This document shows positions 18,869 to 27,570 of a stretch of DNA of 64,000 bases, one piece after another (within the stretch, counting starts at the first letter, position 1; each line of letters begins with the position of its first letter). Under the pieces are notes generated by a model, which worked only from the letters and a program-made list of their open reading frames with translations, was not told the DNA's origin and did no database searches. The translations under genes and the position numbers were made by a program. The stretch comes from Nocardia terrae (GTDB taxonomy: Bacteria > Actinomycetota > Actinomycetes > Mycobacteriales > Mycobacteriaceae): contig NZ_WRPP01000006.1 of the NCBI RefSeq assembly GCF_009760405.1, positions 579,230 to 643,229 of the forward strand. The letters are read 5' to 3'.

Positions 18869-20326
18869 GTGTCGGTGAGCGGGCAGGTGTCGGTGAACAA
18901 GAGACAGCGACTGCTGGGGGCGGCGGCGGTGGGGCTGGGCGCGCTCGGCGCGGGCGAGTTGCTCGCCGCGGCCAGGGGCGGGTCCATGCTCGACGGGCTG
19001 GGGCGGCTGGGAGCCGACTACGTACCCGTGCAGGTGGTCGAGACCATGGTGGCGCGGGCCGGTGAACACGACAAGGAGATGACGCGTCTGGGCGTCGCAC
19101 TGGGCGGTGTCACCGCGGCGGCCGTCATGGCACGGCTGCCGCGAAGGCTGCGGACGCCCGCCGCGGCCGCCTTCGGGGCCGGGACCGCGGCCGCGGCGCT
19201 GCGCAGCGCCAACCGTTCGGTGCCCGGGGCGCTCGGCGGTATCGCCGCCGCGGCGGTGCTGCGGGCCGGACTCCGGCGGCAGCCGACCGGTCCGGTCCGC
19301 GAATTGCTCTGGGCGGCAGCCGGAACCGGGATGCTGGCGGCGGCCGAAGTGCTGGTGCGGCGCGACGACCTCCGGCACAGCGAGCGGGCGCGCCGGGTCG
19401 GCCCGATGGGTGCGCACGTGCCGGTCCCCGAGGACGGCATCGGCACCGAGCCCGGCCTGTCGCCGTTGATCACCGCGGCGAGCAAATTCTATGTGGCGGA
19501 CGTGAATTCGCGTCCGCCACGTATCGACCCGACCCGCTGGCGGCTGTCCATCGGCGGGCTCGTCGCCCACGATCTGCGGCTGTCGCTGGCCGATCTGGCC
19601 GAGCAGGCGGTCGAATTCGACGCGGTGATGGTGTGCGTGCACAACACCGTCGGCTCCGGCCGCTGCGGCAATGCCCGCTGGTTCGGCGTCCCGCTGACCG
19701 CGCTGCTCGACCACGCCGTACCCGACTCCACCGCGACCCGCCTGGTCACCCGTGCCGTCGACGGCTACACCATCTCGCTGCCGCTGGAGCCGCTGCGCAC
19801 CGGAGAATGGCCCGGCTACCTGGTCATCGGCATGAACGGCGAACCGCTGCCGCCCGAACACGGCTTCCCCGCACGGGTTTTCGTGCCCGGCATCTACGGC
19901 CAGTACTCCGGCGCGAAATGGCTCACCGAACTCGAACTGGCCGACGACAGCCACGTCGACTACTGGTGGAAGCGCGGCTGGCCCGCCGAACCGCTGTGGG
20001 TGCGCCCGCAGGCCCGCATCGACGTGGCCACGGCCCGTTCGGGTTCGAGCAAGTTCACCGTCGCGGGCGTGGCCTGGGCTCCGCCGCGAGGGGTTTCGGC
20101 CGTCGACATCCGCATCGACGAAACCGACTGGCTGCCGGTGGAACTCGGCTCCGAAATGGCCCCGGCCGCCTGGCGGCGCTGGAGCACCGTCGTCGACCTG
20201 CCGCCGGGCATCCACACCATCCAGGCCCGCGTGACCAGCCGCTCCGGCGAGGTCCAGGACGCCGGGGAACGCCCGCCCTTCCCGCTGGGGCCGGGCGGCC
20301 TGCACACGGTCACCGTCACCGCGTAG
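18869..20326 (+). CDS. Membrane-anchored sulfite-oxidase-like molybdopterin oxidoreductase
   Basis: The protein has about 485 residues from GTG 18869, chosen because GGAAGG lies 9 bases upstream; longer in-frame starts exist. The N-terminal ~170 residues contain several Ala/Gly-rich hydrophobic helices, which suggests membrane anchoring. The C-terminal half is the molybdopterin-binding sulfite oxidase fold. VMVCVHNTVGSGRCGNARWFGVPL carries the conserved Cys and the GNARWxGVPL signature, followed by GYTISLPLE, VFVPGIYGQYSGAKWL and a C-terminal Ig-like dimerisation segment. The loop reads CVHNTVGSGRCGNARW, a little different from the usual CVSNxVGGxxxGNARW. Substrate is unknown; family members reduce or oxidise sulfur or methionine-sulfoxide-type compounds. 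Confidence 0.85.
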   Translation: MSVSGQVSVNKRQRLLGAAAVGLGALGAGELLAAARGGSMLDGLGRLGADYVPVQVVETMVARAGEHDKEMTRLGVALGGVTAAAVMARLPRRLRTPAAAAFGAGTAAAALRSANRSVPGALGGIAAAAVLRAGLRRQPTGPVRELLWAAAGTGMLAAAEVLVRRDDLRHSERARRVGPMGAHVPVPEDGIGTEPGLSPLITAASKFYVADVNSRPPRIDPTRWRLSIGGLVAHDLRLSLADLAEQAVEFDAVMVCVHNTVGSGRCGNARWFGVPLTALLDHAVPDSTATRLVTRAVDGYTISLPLEPLRTGEWPGYLVIGMNGEPLPPEHGFPARVFVPGIYGQYSGAKWLTELELADDSHVDYWWKRGWPAEPLWVRPQARIDVATARSGSSKFTVAGVAWAPPRGVSAVDIRIDETDWLPVELGSEMAPAAWRRWSTVVDLPPGIHTIQARVTSRSGEVQDAGERPPFPLGPGGLHTVTVTA

Positions 20327-20415
20327 CGATCGGGCGCGCGGGCATGACATCTGTCATGCGGTAGTGGTGACGGACGTGCGAGGTACCGGGGCCCGGCTCG
20401 GCCGACAGTAGAGAT

Positions 20416-21366
20416 ATGAACGCTACTGCCAATGGCATAGAGGCCGGTCGGCCCGTGCACACGGCTGTTCCGGCCATCGAGTTCCGGGGACTGGTCAAGA
20501 CCTTCGGCTCACCCGGTGGCACGGTGCGGGCCGTGGACGGACTGGACCTGACGGTGCGTCCGGGGGAGATCGTCGCTTTCCTCGGACCGAACGGCGCGGG
20601 CAAGACGACCACCATCGACATGCTGCTCGGCCTGACCCGGCCGGATTCGGGGGAGGTGCGGGTATTCGGCGGATCGCCGTCGGATGCCATTGCGGCGGGC
20701 CGGGTTTCGGCGGTCCTGCAGTCGGGCGGCCTGCTCCCGGATCTGACCGTCGGCGAGACCGTGCGCCTGATCGCCACCCTGCACGCCCACCCGCGCCCGG
20801 TCACGGAGGTGCTGGTGCGGGCCGGTATCGACGACATCGCCGACCGGCTCGTCGGCAAATGCTCGGGCGGACAACAGCAACGGCTGCGCTTCGCCCTGGC
20901 GCTGCTGCCCGACCCGGAACTCCTCGTGCTGGACGAACCCACCACCGGCATGGATGTCGAAGGGCGGCGCGACTTCTGGCACGCCATCCGCCAGGACGCC
21001 CGTCGCGGCCGCACCGTGCTGTTCGCCACCCACTACCTCGACGAGGCCGACGCCTACGCCGACCGCATCGTGCTGGTGCGGGCCGGGCGAGTGGTCGCCG
21101 ACGGCAGTGCCGCGCAGATCAAGAACCTGGCGGCCGGGCGCACCGTCAGCGCCACCCTGCCCGCCGCCGACTCCGCGCGGCTGCTGGCTCTGCCGGGCGT
21201 CGACCGGGTCGAGCAGCGCGGCGATCGAATCATCGTGCGCGCCAAGGATTCCGATGTGGTCGCCCGGTACCTGCTGACCGCCACCCCGGCCGTCGACCTG
21301 GAGATCTCGGCCCACAACCTCGAGGACGCGTTCCTCGCCCTGACCACGACGGGAGACCAGCGATGA
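20416..21366 (+). CDS. ABC transporter ATP-binding protein (drug/export type)
   Basis: This 316-residue protein has Walker A GPNGAGKTT (about residue 58), a Q-loop region VLQSGG, signature CSGGQQQRLRF, Walker B LLVLDEPTTGMD and switch His in ATHYLDEAD. A C-terminal domain of about 90 residues follows. This layout is typical of the DrrA/CcmA-like subunits of ABC-2 exporters. Its stop codon overlaps the start of the permease gene (ATGA at 21363-21366), so the two are translationally coupled. A coupled sensor kinase and regulator follow. By family this set often handles antibiotic or lipid export and responds to membrane stress, as in the Bacillus DesKR and LiaRS arrangements. Confidence 0.92.
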   Translation: MNATANGIEAGRPVHTAVPAIEFRGLVKTFGSPGGTVRAVDGLDLTVRPGEIVAFLGPNGAGKTTTIDMLLGLTRPDSGEVRVFGGSPSDAIAAGRVSAVLQSGGLLPDLTVGETVRLIATLHAHPRPVTEVLVRAGIDDIADRLVGKCSGGQQQRLRFALALLPDPELLVLDEPTTGMDVEGRRDFWHAIRQDARRGRTVLFATHYLDEADAYADRIVLVRAGRVVADGSAAQIKNLAAGRTVSATLPAADSARLLALPGVDRVEQRGDRIIVRAKDSDVVARYLLTATPAVDLEISAHNLEDAFLALTTTGDQR

Positions 21367-22133
21367 CTACCCTCGAGACCCGGCCCGCCCGGACCGTCGG
21401 CGGATTCCAGCCCGCCTTTCTGGGCTTGGAACTGCGCCGCACTCTCCGCGACAAGCGCACCTTGATCTTCGCCTTGGTGATGCCGCCGCTCTTCTTCATC
21501 ATCTTCGGAACGACTTCCGCGAACAGGACCGAATCGGTGGGGTCCGGCAACGTCACCGGCTACGTGATGGTTTCCATGGCCGTGTACGGCGCGCTGCTGG
21601 CCACCACCACGGGCGCGGCCCGGGTCTCCGTGGAGCGCGCGGCGGGCTGGAGCCGCCAGTTGCGCCTGACCCCGCTGCAACCGCTGGCCTATATCGCCAC
21701 CAAGATCGCCGTGGCCATGGTGCTCGGATTGCTGTCTGTCACCGTGGTTTTCGTAGCCGGGGCGTTCCTCGGCGCGCAGCTGCCCGCCTCGGCGTGGGTG
21801 AGCTGCTTCCTGCTCGCCTGGATCGGCTCGCTGGTGTTCGCCGCCTTCGGCCTGTTCGTCGGCTACCTGCTGCCCGCGGAGAACGTCATGCAGTTGCTGG
21901 GTGTGAGCCTGGCCCTGCTGTCCTTCGCGGGCGGGCTGTTCATGCCGCTGCACGGCTGGTTCGACACCGTCTCGAAGGTCGTGCCCACCAATGGCATCGC
22001 GACCCTGGCCCGCGCGCCCTTCGCCGAGCCCAGCGCCGCCGGGGTGGTGCTCGCCATCGTGAACGTCCTGGCCTGGGCGGCCATCTTCACCATCGGCTCC
22101 GCGGTGCTGTTCCGGCGTGACACGGCGCGCTGA
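21363..22133 (+). CDS. ABC-2 type transporter permease
   Basis: This 256-residue membrane protein starts at the ATG that overlaps the ATPase stop. It has about six hydrophobic spans (LIFALVMPPLFFIIFG, VMVSMAVYGALLATTTG, VLGLLSVTVVFVAGAFLG, FLLAWIGSLVFAAFGLFVGYL, LLGVSLALLSFAGGLF, VVLAIVNVLAWAAIF). Between spans 2 and 3 it carries RAAGWSRQLRLTPL, the coupling-helix region typical of ABC-2 permeases. It is the partner of the upstream ATP-binding protein. The substrate is unknown. Confidence 0.9.
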   Translation: MTTLETRPARTVGGFQPAFLGLELRRTLRDKRTLIFALVMPPLFFIIFGTTSANRTESVGSGNVTGYVMVSMAVYGALLATTTGAARVSVERAAGWSRQLRLTPLQPLAYIATKIAVAMVLGLLSVTVVFVAGAFLGAQLPASAWVSCFLLAWIGSLVFAAFGLFVGYLLPAENVMQLLGVSLALLSFAGGLFMPLHGWFDTVSKVVPTNGIATLARAPFAEPSAAGVVLAIVNVLAWAAIFTIGSAVLFRRDTAR

Positions 22134-22211
22134 GATGCCGACCGCTCCCGAACCCGGATGCCTGCCGCCTGCGGTAGCGTCCGGGTTCGTGAACTGGCGA
22201 GACGAGGTCGC

Positions 22212-23393
22212 ATGAGATCCAGTCTTTCGGCACGGGTGTCCGCGCTACTGGACCGGGTCGCGGGAGTCAATGCGAGCGGACCGAGCCGGACGCGCAAAGG
22301 GGTCTTCAGCAGTGCGATGGCGACATTGTGGCTGGTCTGGCTGTACGCGCCACTGCACGAGATCTGGCGGGAGGGCCATCACCTGAGGGCTGGGCTGGGC
22401 GGCGCGACGGTGGTGCTGTTCGGGCTCCTGGTGGTGGCCGCGTTCATCGTCTTCTGGCAGCCGGACTCGGACGACGAGCCGCCGCGACCGGCCCCGGCGA
22501 AGTCCCGGGTGTGGCTGTTGCTGGGAATCATGTCGGTAGTGGCCGTGGTATTGATGCTGCTGGCGGGCGCCACCGCGGTACCGGTCTTCATCTATGTCGG
22601 TGTGGTCGCCTCCATCATGCTGCCGAGCCGGCAGTCCGCCGCTGCGGTCGGGCTGGTGGTCGTGATCATGTTGGGCACGACCGTCCTCATCGTCGGGATG
22701 CACGGTCCGCCGTTCTATCTGGCTTTCATCCCGCTGGTGGTGTGGCTGCTCCGCGAGGTCGGCAAACGCGGCCAGCGGCTACAGGCCACCGCCCGCCAGC
22801 ATCGCGCGGAGCTGGCCATCATCGAGGAACGCAACCGGGTGGCGCGCGACGTGCACGACATCCTCGGGCATTCGCTCACCGTCATCACCGTGAAAACCGA
22901 ACTGGCACAACGGCTGCTCGAATTGGACCCGGAGCGCGCCCGTGCGGAGATGGCCGATGTCGAGCGGCTCGCCCGCGAAGCGCTCGCCGGAGTGCGCAGC
23001 ACCGTCGGCGGATTGCGCGAGGTGTCGTTGCCGGGCGAGCTGGCCAATGCCCGTACCGCCCTGCGCGCCGCCGAAATCGAGGCCGAGCTCCCGGAATCCG
23101 GTGACCTGCCGATCCGCCACGGCGTGGTGTTCGGCTGGGTGCTGCGCGAGGCCGTCACCAATGTGGTGCGGCACAGCGGCGCCGAACACTGCTGGGTGCG
23201 GGTGACCCCCACCAGCCTCGAGGTGTCCGACGACGGCGTCGGCATGGCCGACGCCGCCCAGAACGGCTCGGGCCTGTCCGGCTTGCACGAGCGGGTCCGC
23301 GCCACCGGCGGCACCCTCACCCTCGCCAACCGCCCGGAAGGCGGATTACGCGTGCTGGCAAGCTTTCCGGAGACGACCAAGGAGCCGGAATGA
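22212..23393 (+). CDS. Sensor histidine kinase, DesK/NarX-like (HisKA_3)
   Basis: This protein of about 393 residues starts at ATG 22212. It has an N-terminal membrane sensor with four to five spans (residues ~35-185), a linker, then the HisKA_3 dimerisation box RNRVARDVHDILGHSL with the phosphorylated His, and an HATPase domain (EAVTNVVRHSGA, the N-box, then DDGVGM and GSGLSGLHERV). The gene lies 78 bp after the ABC permease and overlaps the response regulator start (ATGA at 23390-23393). Family knowledge: DesK-type kinases sense membrane state through their spans. Here the likely output is control of the adjacent ABC exporter. Confidence 0.92.
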   Translation: MRSSLSARVSALLDRVAGVNASGPSRTRKGVFSSAMATLWLVWLYAPLHEIWREGHHLRAGLGGATVVLFGLLVVAAFIVFWQPDSDDEPPRPAPAKSRVWLLLGIMSVVAVVLMLLAGATAVPVFIYVGVVASIMLPSRQSAAAVGLVVVIMLGTTVLIVGMHGPPFYLAFIPLVVWLLREVGKRGQRLQATARQHRAELAIIEERNRVARDVHDILGHSLTVITVKTELAQRLLELDPERARAEMADVERLAREALAGVRSTVGGLREVSLPGELANARTALRAAEIEAELPESGDLPIRHGVVFGWVLREAVTNVVRHSGAEHCWVRVTPTSLEVSDDGVGMADAAQNGSGLSGLHERVRATGGTLTLANRPEGGLRVLASFPETTKEPE

Positions 23394-23995
23394 TCAAACT
23401 GCTGCTCGCCGACGACCAGGCGCTGGTCCGCGGCGCCCTGGCCGCCCTCCTCAATCTCGAACCTGACCTGGACGTGGTGGCCGAGGTGGGCCGCGGCGAC
23501 GAAGTCCTCGCCGCGGTCGAACGCACCACCCCCGACGTGGCCCTGCTCGACGTCGAAATGCCCGGCCTGGACGGCATCTCCGCCGCCGCCCAGCTCCACG
23601 CCGCCCACCCCACCGTCCGCATCCTCATGGTCACCACCTTCGGCCGCCCCGGCTACCTCCGCCGCGCCATCGACGCGGGCGCCTCCGGTTTCGTCGTCAA
23701 GGACACCCCCGCTCGCGAACTGGCCGACGCCGTCCGCCGAGTCCACATGGGCCTGCGCGTAGTCGACCCGGCGCTGGCCACCGAAACCCTCACCGCCGGA
23801 ACCTCCCCCCTGACGGCCCGCGAACGCGAAGTCCTCGCCGCCGCGGCCGACGGCGCCACCGCCGCCGCCATAGCCAAGCAGCTGCACCTGTCCGAGGGCA
23901 CGGTCCGCAACCACCTCTCCTCCGCCATCGGCAAAACCGGCACCCGCACCCGGGCCGAGGCCGTCCGAGCCGCCGAACGCCTCGGCTGGCTCTGA
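23390..23995 (+). CDS. NarL/FixJ-family response regulator
   Basis: This 201-residue protein has a receiver domain with acidic pocket LLADDQ, phospho-acceptor Asp in VALLDVEMPGLDG (about residue 54), the conserved Thr in MVTTFG and Lys in FVVKDTPA. A LuxR-type helix-turn-helix follows (LTAREREVLAAAADGATAAAIAKQLHLSEGTVRNHLSSAIGKTGTRTRAEAV). It overlaps the kinase gene by 4 bp, so the two form one coupled two-component unit. The likely regulon is the upstream ABC transporter. Confidence 0.93.
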   Translation: MIKLLLADDQALVRGALAALLNLEPDLDVVAEVGRGDEVLAAVERTTPDVALLDVEMPGLDGISAAAQLHAAHPTVRILMVTTFGRPGYLRRAIDAGASGFVVKDTPARELADAVRRVHMGLRVVDPALATETLTAGTSPLTAREREVLAAAADGATAAAIAKQLHLSEGTVRNHLSSAIGKTGTRTRAEAVRAAERLGWL

Positions 23996-24108
23996 CCCCG
24001 CAGCGCAGTGGGCCCATTGATGCACAATTCCCTGCCGGAAGACGGTTTACCGCCAATTTCGGTGCTTCGGTGCACGTTCAGGCCCAATCGACCCGATCGG
24101 CGGGTGGG

Positions 24109-26106
24109 TCAGAAGCGGCCGCCGCGGCTGATGCGGCGGGAGCCGTCGGAGCCGCCGAAGGAGCCGGGGCCGTAGGATCCGCCGCTGAAATTGCCGCCGC
24201 CGCGGCGGGATTGGTTGCCCATGCCGCGGAGCATGCCGTCGATGAGGATGCCGCCGAGGATGGCGCCGGTGGGGGACCCGGAGGGGGGACCGGCGAGGCG
24301 TTGTTGTTGGGCCTGCCAGTCGCGGACGGCGGCTTGGGCGGTGAGGAGGGCGCGGGAGCCGAGTTCGGCTGCGCGCTGGGCGGATTGCAGGGCCCGGGTG
24401 GGGTCGGAGGTCGAGAGTTGTTCGGCCTGTTGCAGACTGCGCTGGGCTTCGGCGAGGCGGGTGCGGGGGTCGGCGTCGATGCCGCCGCGGCGGGTGCTGA
24501 TGAAGTCGGCGGCCGCGGTGATCTGACTGCGGGCGGCGGTCAGGGTCTGGTCGAGGCGGCGGCGCAGTTCGTCGGCCGCGCGCTTGCGGTCGGTGGCGGC
24601 GGCTATGGCCTGGTCCAGGGCGGTGTCGGCGGTGACGGCCTGATGGAAGACGCCCAGCGGGTTGGTGTTCGCGTCCGCGGTGGCCCGGTCCAGCGCGGCG
24701 CGGGCGGCGGCTGTGGCCGTGGACAATTCGGTGTCGCCGTGTGGGGACAGTTCGGCCGCCTGGGCCAGGTCGTGGCGGAGTTCCTCGATCATGCCGGGCA
24801 GTCCGGCGCGCGCCTGGTCGATATCGGTGGCGGCGTTGTCGACCGCGTCGAGCAGGGTTCGTGCGGCGTCGACGGCGGATTCGGCGGCGCGGATGTCGGC
24901 GACGGCCGCGCCCTGCTGCCCGACGGGTTTGGCCACCGCGTCGCGGCCGTCATCGATCGTCCGCTCCGCGAAGCCGATTCGCTCCTGCGCCATGGTCACG
25001 TTGTCGTGGATCGGCTCCAGCACCGACGCGGGATGGTCGGCCACCAATTGCCTCAGCGTGGCTTGCGATCCGGGTAGGCGGGCGGTCAGCTCCACCAGAT
25101 CCCGGGTCAGCGCGTCGAGCCGGTCGCCGGCATTGATGAGCAGGTTGCGCATGGCGTCGAACTCGCTGACCTTGGCGTCGAGATCCCGATCGGCGCTGCC
25201 GCAGCTCGAGATCAGCTCGATCAGCATGCGCTGCTGCTGATCCGGGGTCTCGGGGATGTCGTCGTCGAGCTCCTGCCGGATCGAGAACGCCTTGGCCAGC
25301 GCCTTTTTCGCGGCCTCGAGCGCGGCGGTGAACGGCGCGGTGGCCACGGCCCCGAATTCGTCGGTGGCCAGCCGCAATTCCTCGGTGCTGGTGCGGATCG
25401 CGTTGTCGGTGTCGACCAGCGTCTCCTTGGACAGGGCGTCGAGGATCACCAGCGGGAGGGCCTCCAGCGCGGCGGTATCGGTCGGATCGGTCTGGCGCGC
25501 CGATTTCATGACCGCGTGCTCCCGGCGAACCGTGCGCCGCCGCGACCACAGCCAGACCGCGAGCACCGCCAGCACCACCACGAGCGCGATCAGCAGCAGC
25601 TTCCCGATCCCGACCCCGCTCGAACCGCTCATGGCGTGCGAGAGCCCGTTCGCCGCGGCCAATCCGGCTCGGGCCCAATCCCCGGCTCGCAGCTTCGGTT
25701 CGACCTGGTCGATCAGGATCCGGTCGAGCTCCTTGTCGCTGACCGATTTCGGGATCGTCCCGGTGAAGGCGTACGCGCGATCGTCCACCGCCACCGACAG
25801 CAGCACGTCCCGATCCCCGAATCCGGACAGCCGAGCCGTCTGCTCGCCCCACGAATGCGAGTCCATCCCATGGAAATTCCGCACGTAGACGACCCACAGC
25901 CGTTCGTGGTCGCGCGAGTACAGCGAGTCGATGGCCTGCTGCAGCTCCGCGGTCTGCCCGCGATCGAGCGCACCGGCATTGTCGGTCACGTAACCGGGTA
26001 GCCGCAGCGGCTCGTCGGCGAACGCCGGTGCGGCGCGCCCGCCGACCAGAGCCAGCGCCAAGAGCAAGCCGGTGACGACGAGGCACAGCTGCTTCGATAG
26101 CCGCAT
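24109..26106 (-). CDS. Secreted, membrane-anchored TPM-domain protein with long coiled region
   Basis: This 665-residue protein begins with a signal peptide (LCLVVTGLLLALALVGGRAAPAFA, cut near residue 30). A TPM (YgcG/TLP18.3) domain at about residues 35-155 follows (YVTDNAGALDRGQTAELQQAI, LWVVYVRNF, DVLLSVAVDDRAYAF). A transmembrane span sits near residues 167-187, then about 400 residues of Ala/Leu/Arg-rich helix, probably coiled coil. The Gly/Ser/Arg-rich tail contains GNQSRRGGGNFSGGSYGPG. TPM domains act in envelope or photosystem maintenance elsewhere; the role here is unknown. It converges with the response-regulator gene and is divergent from the MBL hydrolase. Confidence 0.85.
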   Translation of the reverse strand: MRLSKQLCLVVTGLLLALALVGGRAAPAFADEPLRLPGYVTDNAGALDRGQTAELQQAIDSLYSRDHERLWVVYVRNFHGMDSHSWGEQTARLSGFGDRDVLLSVAVDDRAYAFTGTIPKSVSDKELDRILIDQVEPKLRAGDWARAGLAAANGLSHAMSGSSGVGIGKLLLIALVVVLAVLAVWLWSRRRTVRREHAVMKSARQTDPTDTAALEALPLVILDALSKETLVDTDNAIRTSTEELRLATDEFGAVATAPFTAALEAAKKALAKAFSIRQELDDDIPETPDQQQRMLIELISSCGSADRDLDAKVSEFDAMRNLLINAGDRLDALTRDLVELTARLPGSQATLRQLVADHPASVLEPIHDNVTMAQERIGFAERTIDDGRDAVAKPVGQQGAAVADIRAAESAVDAARTLLDAVDNAATDIDQARAGLPGMIEELRHDLAQAAELSPHGDTELSTATAAARAALDRATADANTNPLGVFHQAVTADTALDQAIAAATDRKRAADELRRRLDQTLTAARSQITAAADFISTRRGGIDADPRTRLAEAQRSLQQAEQLSTSDPTRALQSAQRAAELGSRALLTAQAAVRDWQAQQQRLAGPPSGSPTGAILGGILIDGMLRGMGNQSRRGGGNFSGGSYGPGSFGGSDGSRRISRGGRF

Positions 26107-26167
26107 CCTCTGAATCTAACTGTGGAATGCGAAGGGTCGGTTTCTTCCGCACACTGTGTCGGCGGCC

Positions 26168-26863
26168 ATGACTACGATCGGTGGCGTGATCACGATCGAT
26201 TCTCCCTACACGGGACACGTCACCCCCGGCTCCAACCCCCAGCGGCGTGAGGTCCCGGGCGCGCGCATCGTGAAAATGTCCGTCGGCGGCATGGACAACA
26301 ACACCTACCTGGTGCAGTGCACCGCGACCGGCGCGACGCTGCTGATCGACGCGGCCAACGAGGCGGAGCGGATTCTCGAGCTCATCGGCCAGGAGGCCCC
26401 CGGCCGCGTGGAGCTCATCGTCACCACCCATCAGCACCGCGACCACTGGGTGGCGCTGCCGGATGTGGTGTCGGCGACCGAGATTCCCACCGCCGCCCAC
26501 AGACTCGACGCCGATCCGCTACCCGTGAAACCGGACCGGCTGCTGGCCGACGGCGACAAGGTCCAGGTCGGCGACCTCGAACTCGAGGCCATCCACCTGC
26601 GCGGCCACACCCCCGGCTCGGTGGCCCTGGCGCTCACCGACGGCGCGGGCCGCACCCATCTGTTCACCGGTGACTCGCTGTTCCCCGGCGGCGTGGGCCG
26701 GACCCTCAGCCCCGAGCAGTTCACCTCGCTGCTCGGCGATGTGGAGTCCAAGCTGTTCGACCGCTACCCGGACGACACCGCGGTGTACCCGGGCCACGGC
26801 GACGACACCACCCTCGGTGCCGAGCGCCCGCAATTGCCCGAGTGGCGGCGACGCGGTTGGTAA
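26168..26863 (+). CDS. MBL-fold metallo-hydrolase (glyoxalase II-like)
   Basis: This protein of about 231 residues has the metallo-beta-lactamase metal-binding motifs in order: THQHRDHW (HxHxDH), the His of LRGHTPGS, the Asp of FTGDSLFPGGVGR, and the His of YPGHGDDT. These residues bind two zinc ions in hydrolases such as glyoxalase II. I favour ATG 26168 because the following MTTIGGVI leads straight into the fold, but GTG 26156 and GTG 26186 are also in frame. The gene overlaps the open frame of the next gene. The substrate is unknown. Confidence 0.85.
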   Translation: MTTIGGVITIDSPYTGHVTPGSNPQRREVPGARIVKMSVGGMDNNTYLVQCTATGATLLIDAANEAERILELIGQEAPGRVELIVTTHQHRDHWVALPDVVSATEIPTAAHRLDADPLPVKPDRLLADGDKVQVGDLELEAIHLRGHTPGSVALALTDGAGRTHLFTGDSLFPGGVGRTLSPEQFTSLLGDVESKLFDRYPDDTAVYPGHGDDTTLGAERPQLPEWRRRGW

Positions 26864-26907
26864 AACTCCGCAATCGTCCCGTCGAACCGGATTGGCTGGT
26901 TCGCGAT

Positions 26908-27567
26908 ATGACCGAACCCACCCCCGCGCAAGGATGCGTGAGCGGCGTCTGGCGCTGGACGCGCCGGCTGCTGCTCGGCGCGCTCGTCATGGGTGTCCTG
27001 GTGGTGGGCGGTACGGCCGTGCGGGTCTGGCAGGTGGCCCGCATCGACGACTACTCCCCGGCGGACGCCATCGTGGTGCTGGGCGCGGCCCAGTACGACG
27101 GCACCCCGTCCTCGGTCTTCCAGGCGCGGCTGGATCAGGCGGCCAAGCTGTACCGCAAACAGATCGCGCCCATGATCGTCACCGTGGGCGGCAAACAGGT
27201 CGGCGACAACTACACCGAGGCGGCCTCCGGCAAGAACTACCTCAAGGACCACGGCGTGCCGGAGGATCGGATCCTGGCCGTCGAGACCGGTTCCGACACC
27301 CTGCAGAGCATCGAGGCGGTGTCGAAAGCCCTGCTGGCGCGCGGCAAGACGTCGGTGGTACTGGTCAGCGACCCGTGGCATTCCCTGCGCACCCGCACCA
27401 TGACCCGTGATGCCGGGCTCCGCGCCTGGACCGCGCCCACCCGGACGGGTCCGGCGGTGTACACCCGGGAATCGCAGGCGCACGGCATCTTCCGCGAGAC
27501 CTTCGCGCTGCTGTGGTATCAGCTGACCCACTACTCGGCGGACTTCAAGTACACGGCGGATCAGTGA
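26908..27567 (+). CDS. YdcF/SanA/ElyC-like DUF218 envelope protein
   Basis: This 219-residue protein from ATG 26908 has one N-terminal membrane span (LLLGALVMGVLVVGGTAV). The DUF218 core follows: DAIVVLGAAQYDG, FQARLDQAAKLYR, MIVTVGGKQ, EDRILAVETGSDTLQSIEAV and VVLVSDPWHSLRT. ElyC and SanA homologues affect peptidoglycan precursor or envelope integrity; the enzymatic role is not settled. An upstream ATG at 26842 in the same frame would overlap the MBL gene, so I prefer the internal start. It lies 3 bp before dgt and is probably cotranscribed with it. Confidence 0.85.
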   Translation: MTEPTPAQGCVSGVWRWTRRLLLGALVMGVLVVGGTAVRVWQVARIDDYSPADAIVVLGAAQYDGTPSSVFQARLDQAAKLYRKQIAPMIVTVGGKQVGDNYTEAASGKNYLKDHGVPEDRILAVETGSDTLQSIEAVSKALLARGKTSVVLVSDPWHSLRTRTMTRDAGLRAWTAPTRTGPAVYTRESQAHGIFRETFALLWYQLTHYSADFKYTADQ

Positions 27568-27570
27568 GTT

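Noticed and set aside
15188..20350. A 1,720-residue minus-strand open frame across the NRPS
   Set aside because: It is antisense to clear NRPS and oxidoreductase domains and has the Arg/Gly/His-rich composition of a high-GC shadow frame.
24070..25077. A 335-residue plus-strand Ala/Gly-rich frame
   Set aside because: It is antisense to the TPM-domain protein, whose signal peptide, domain and membrane span are clear.
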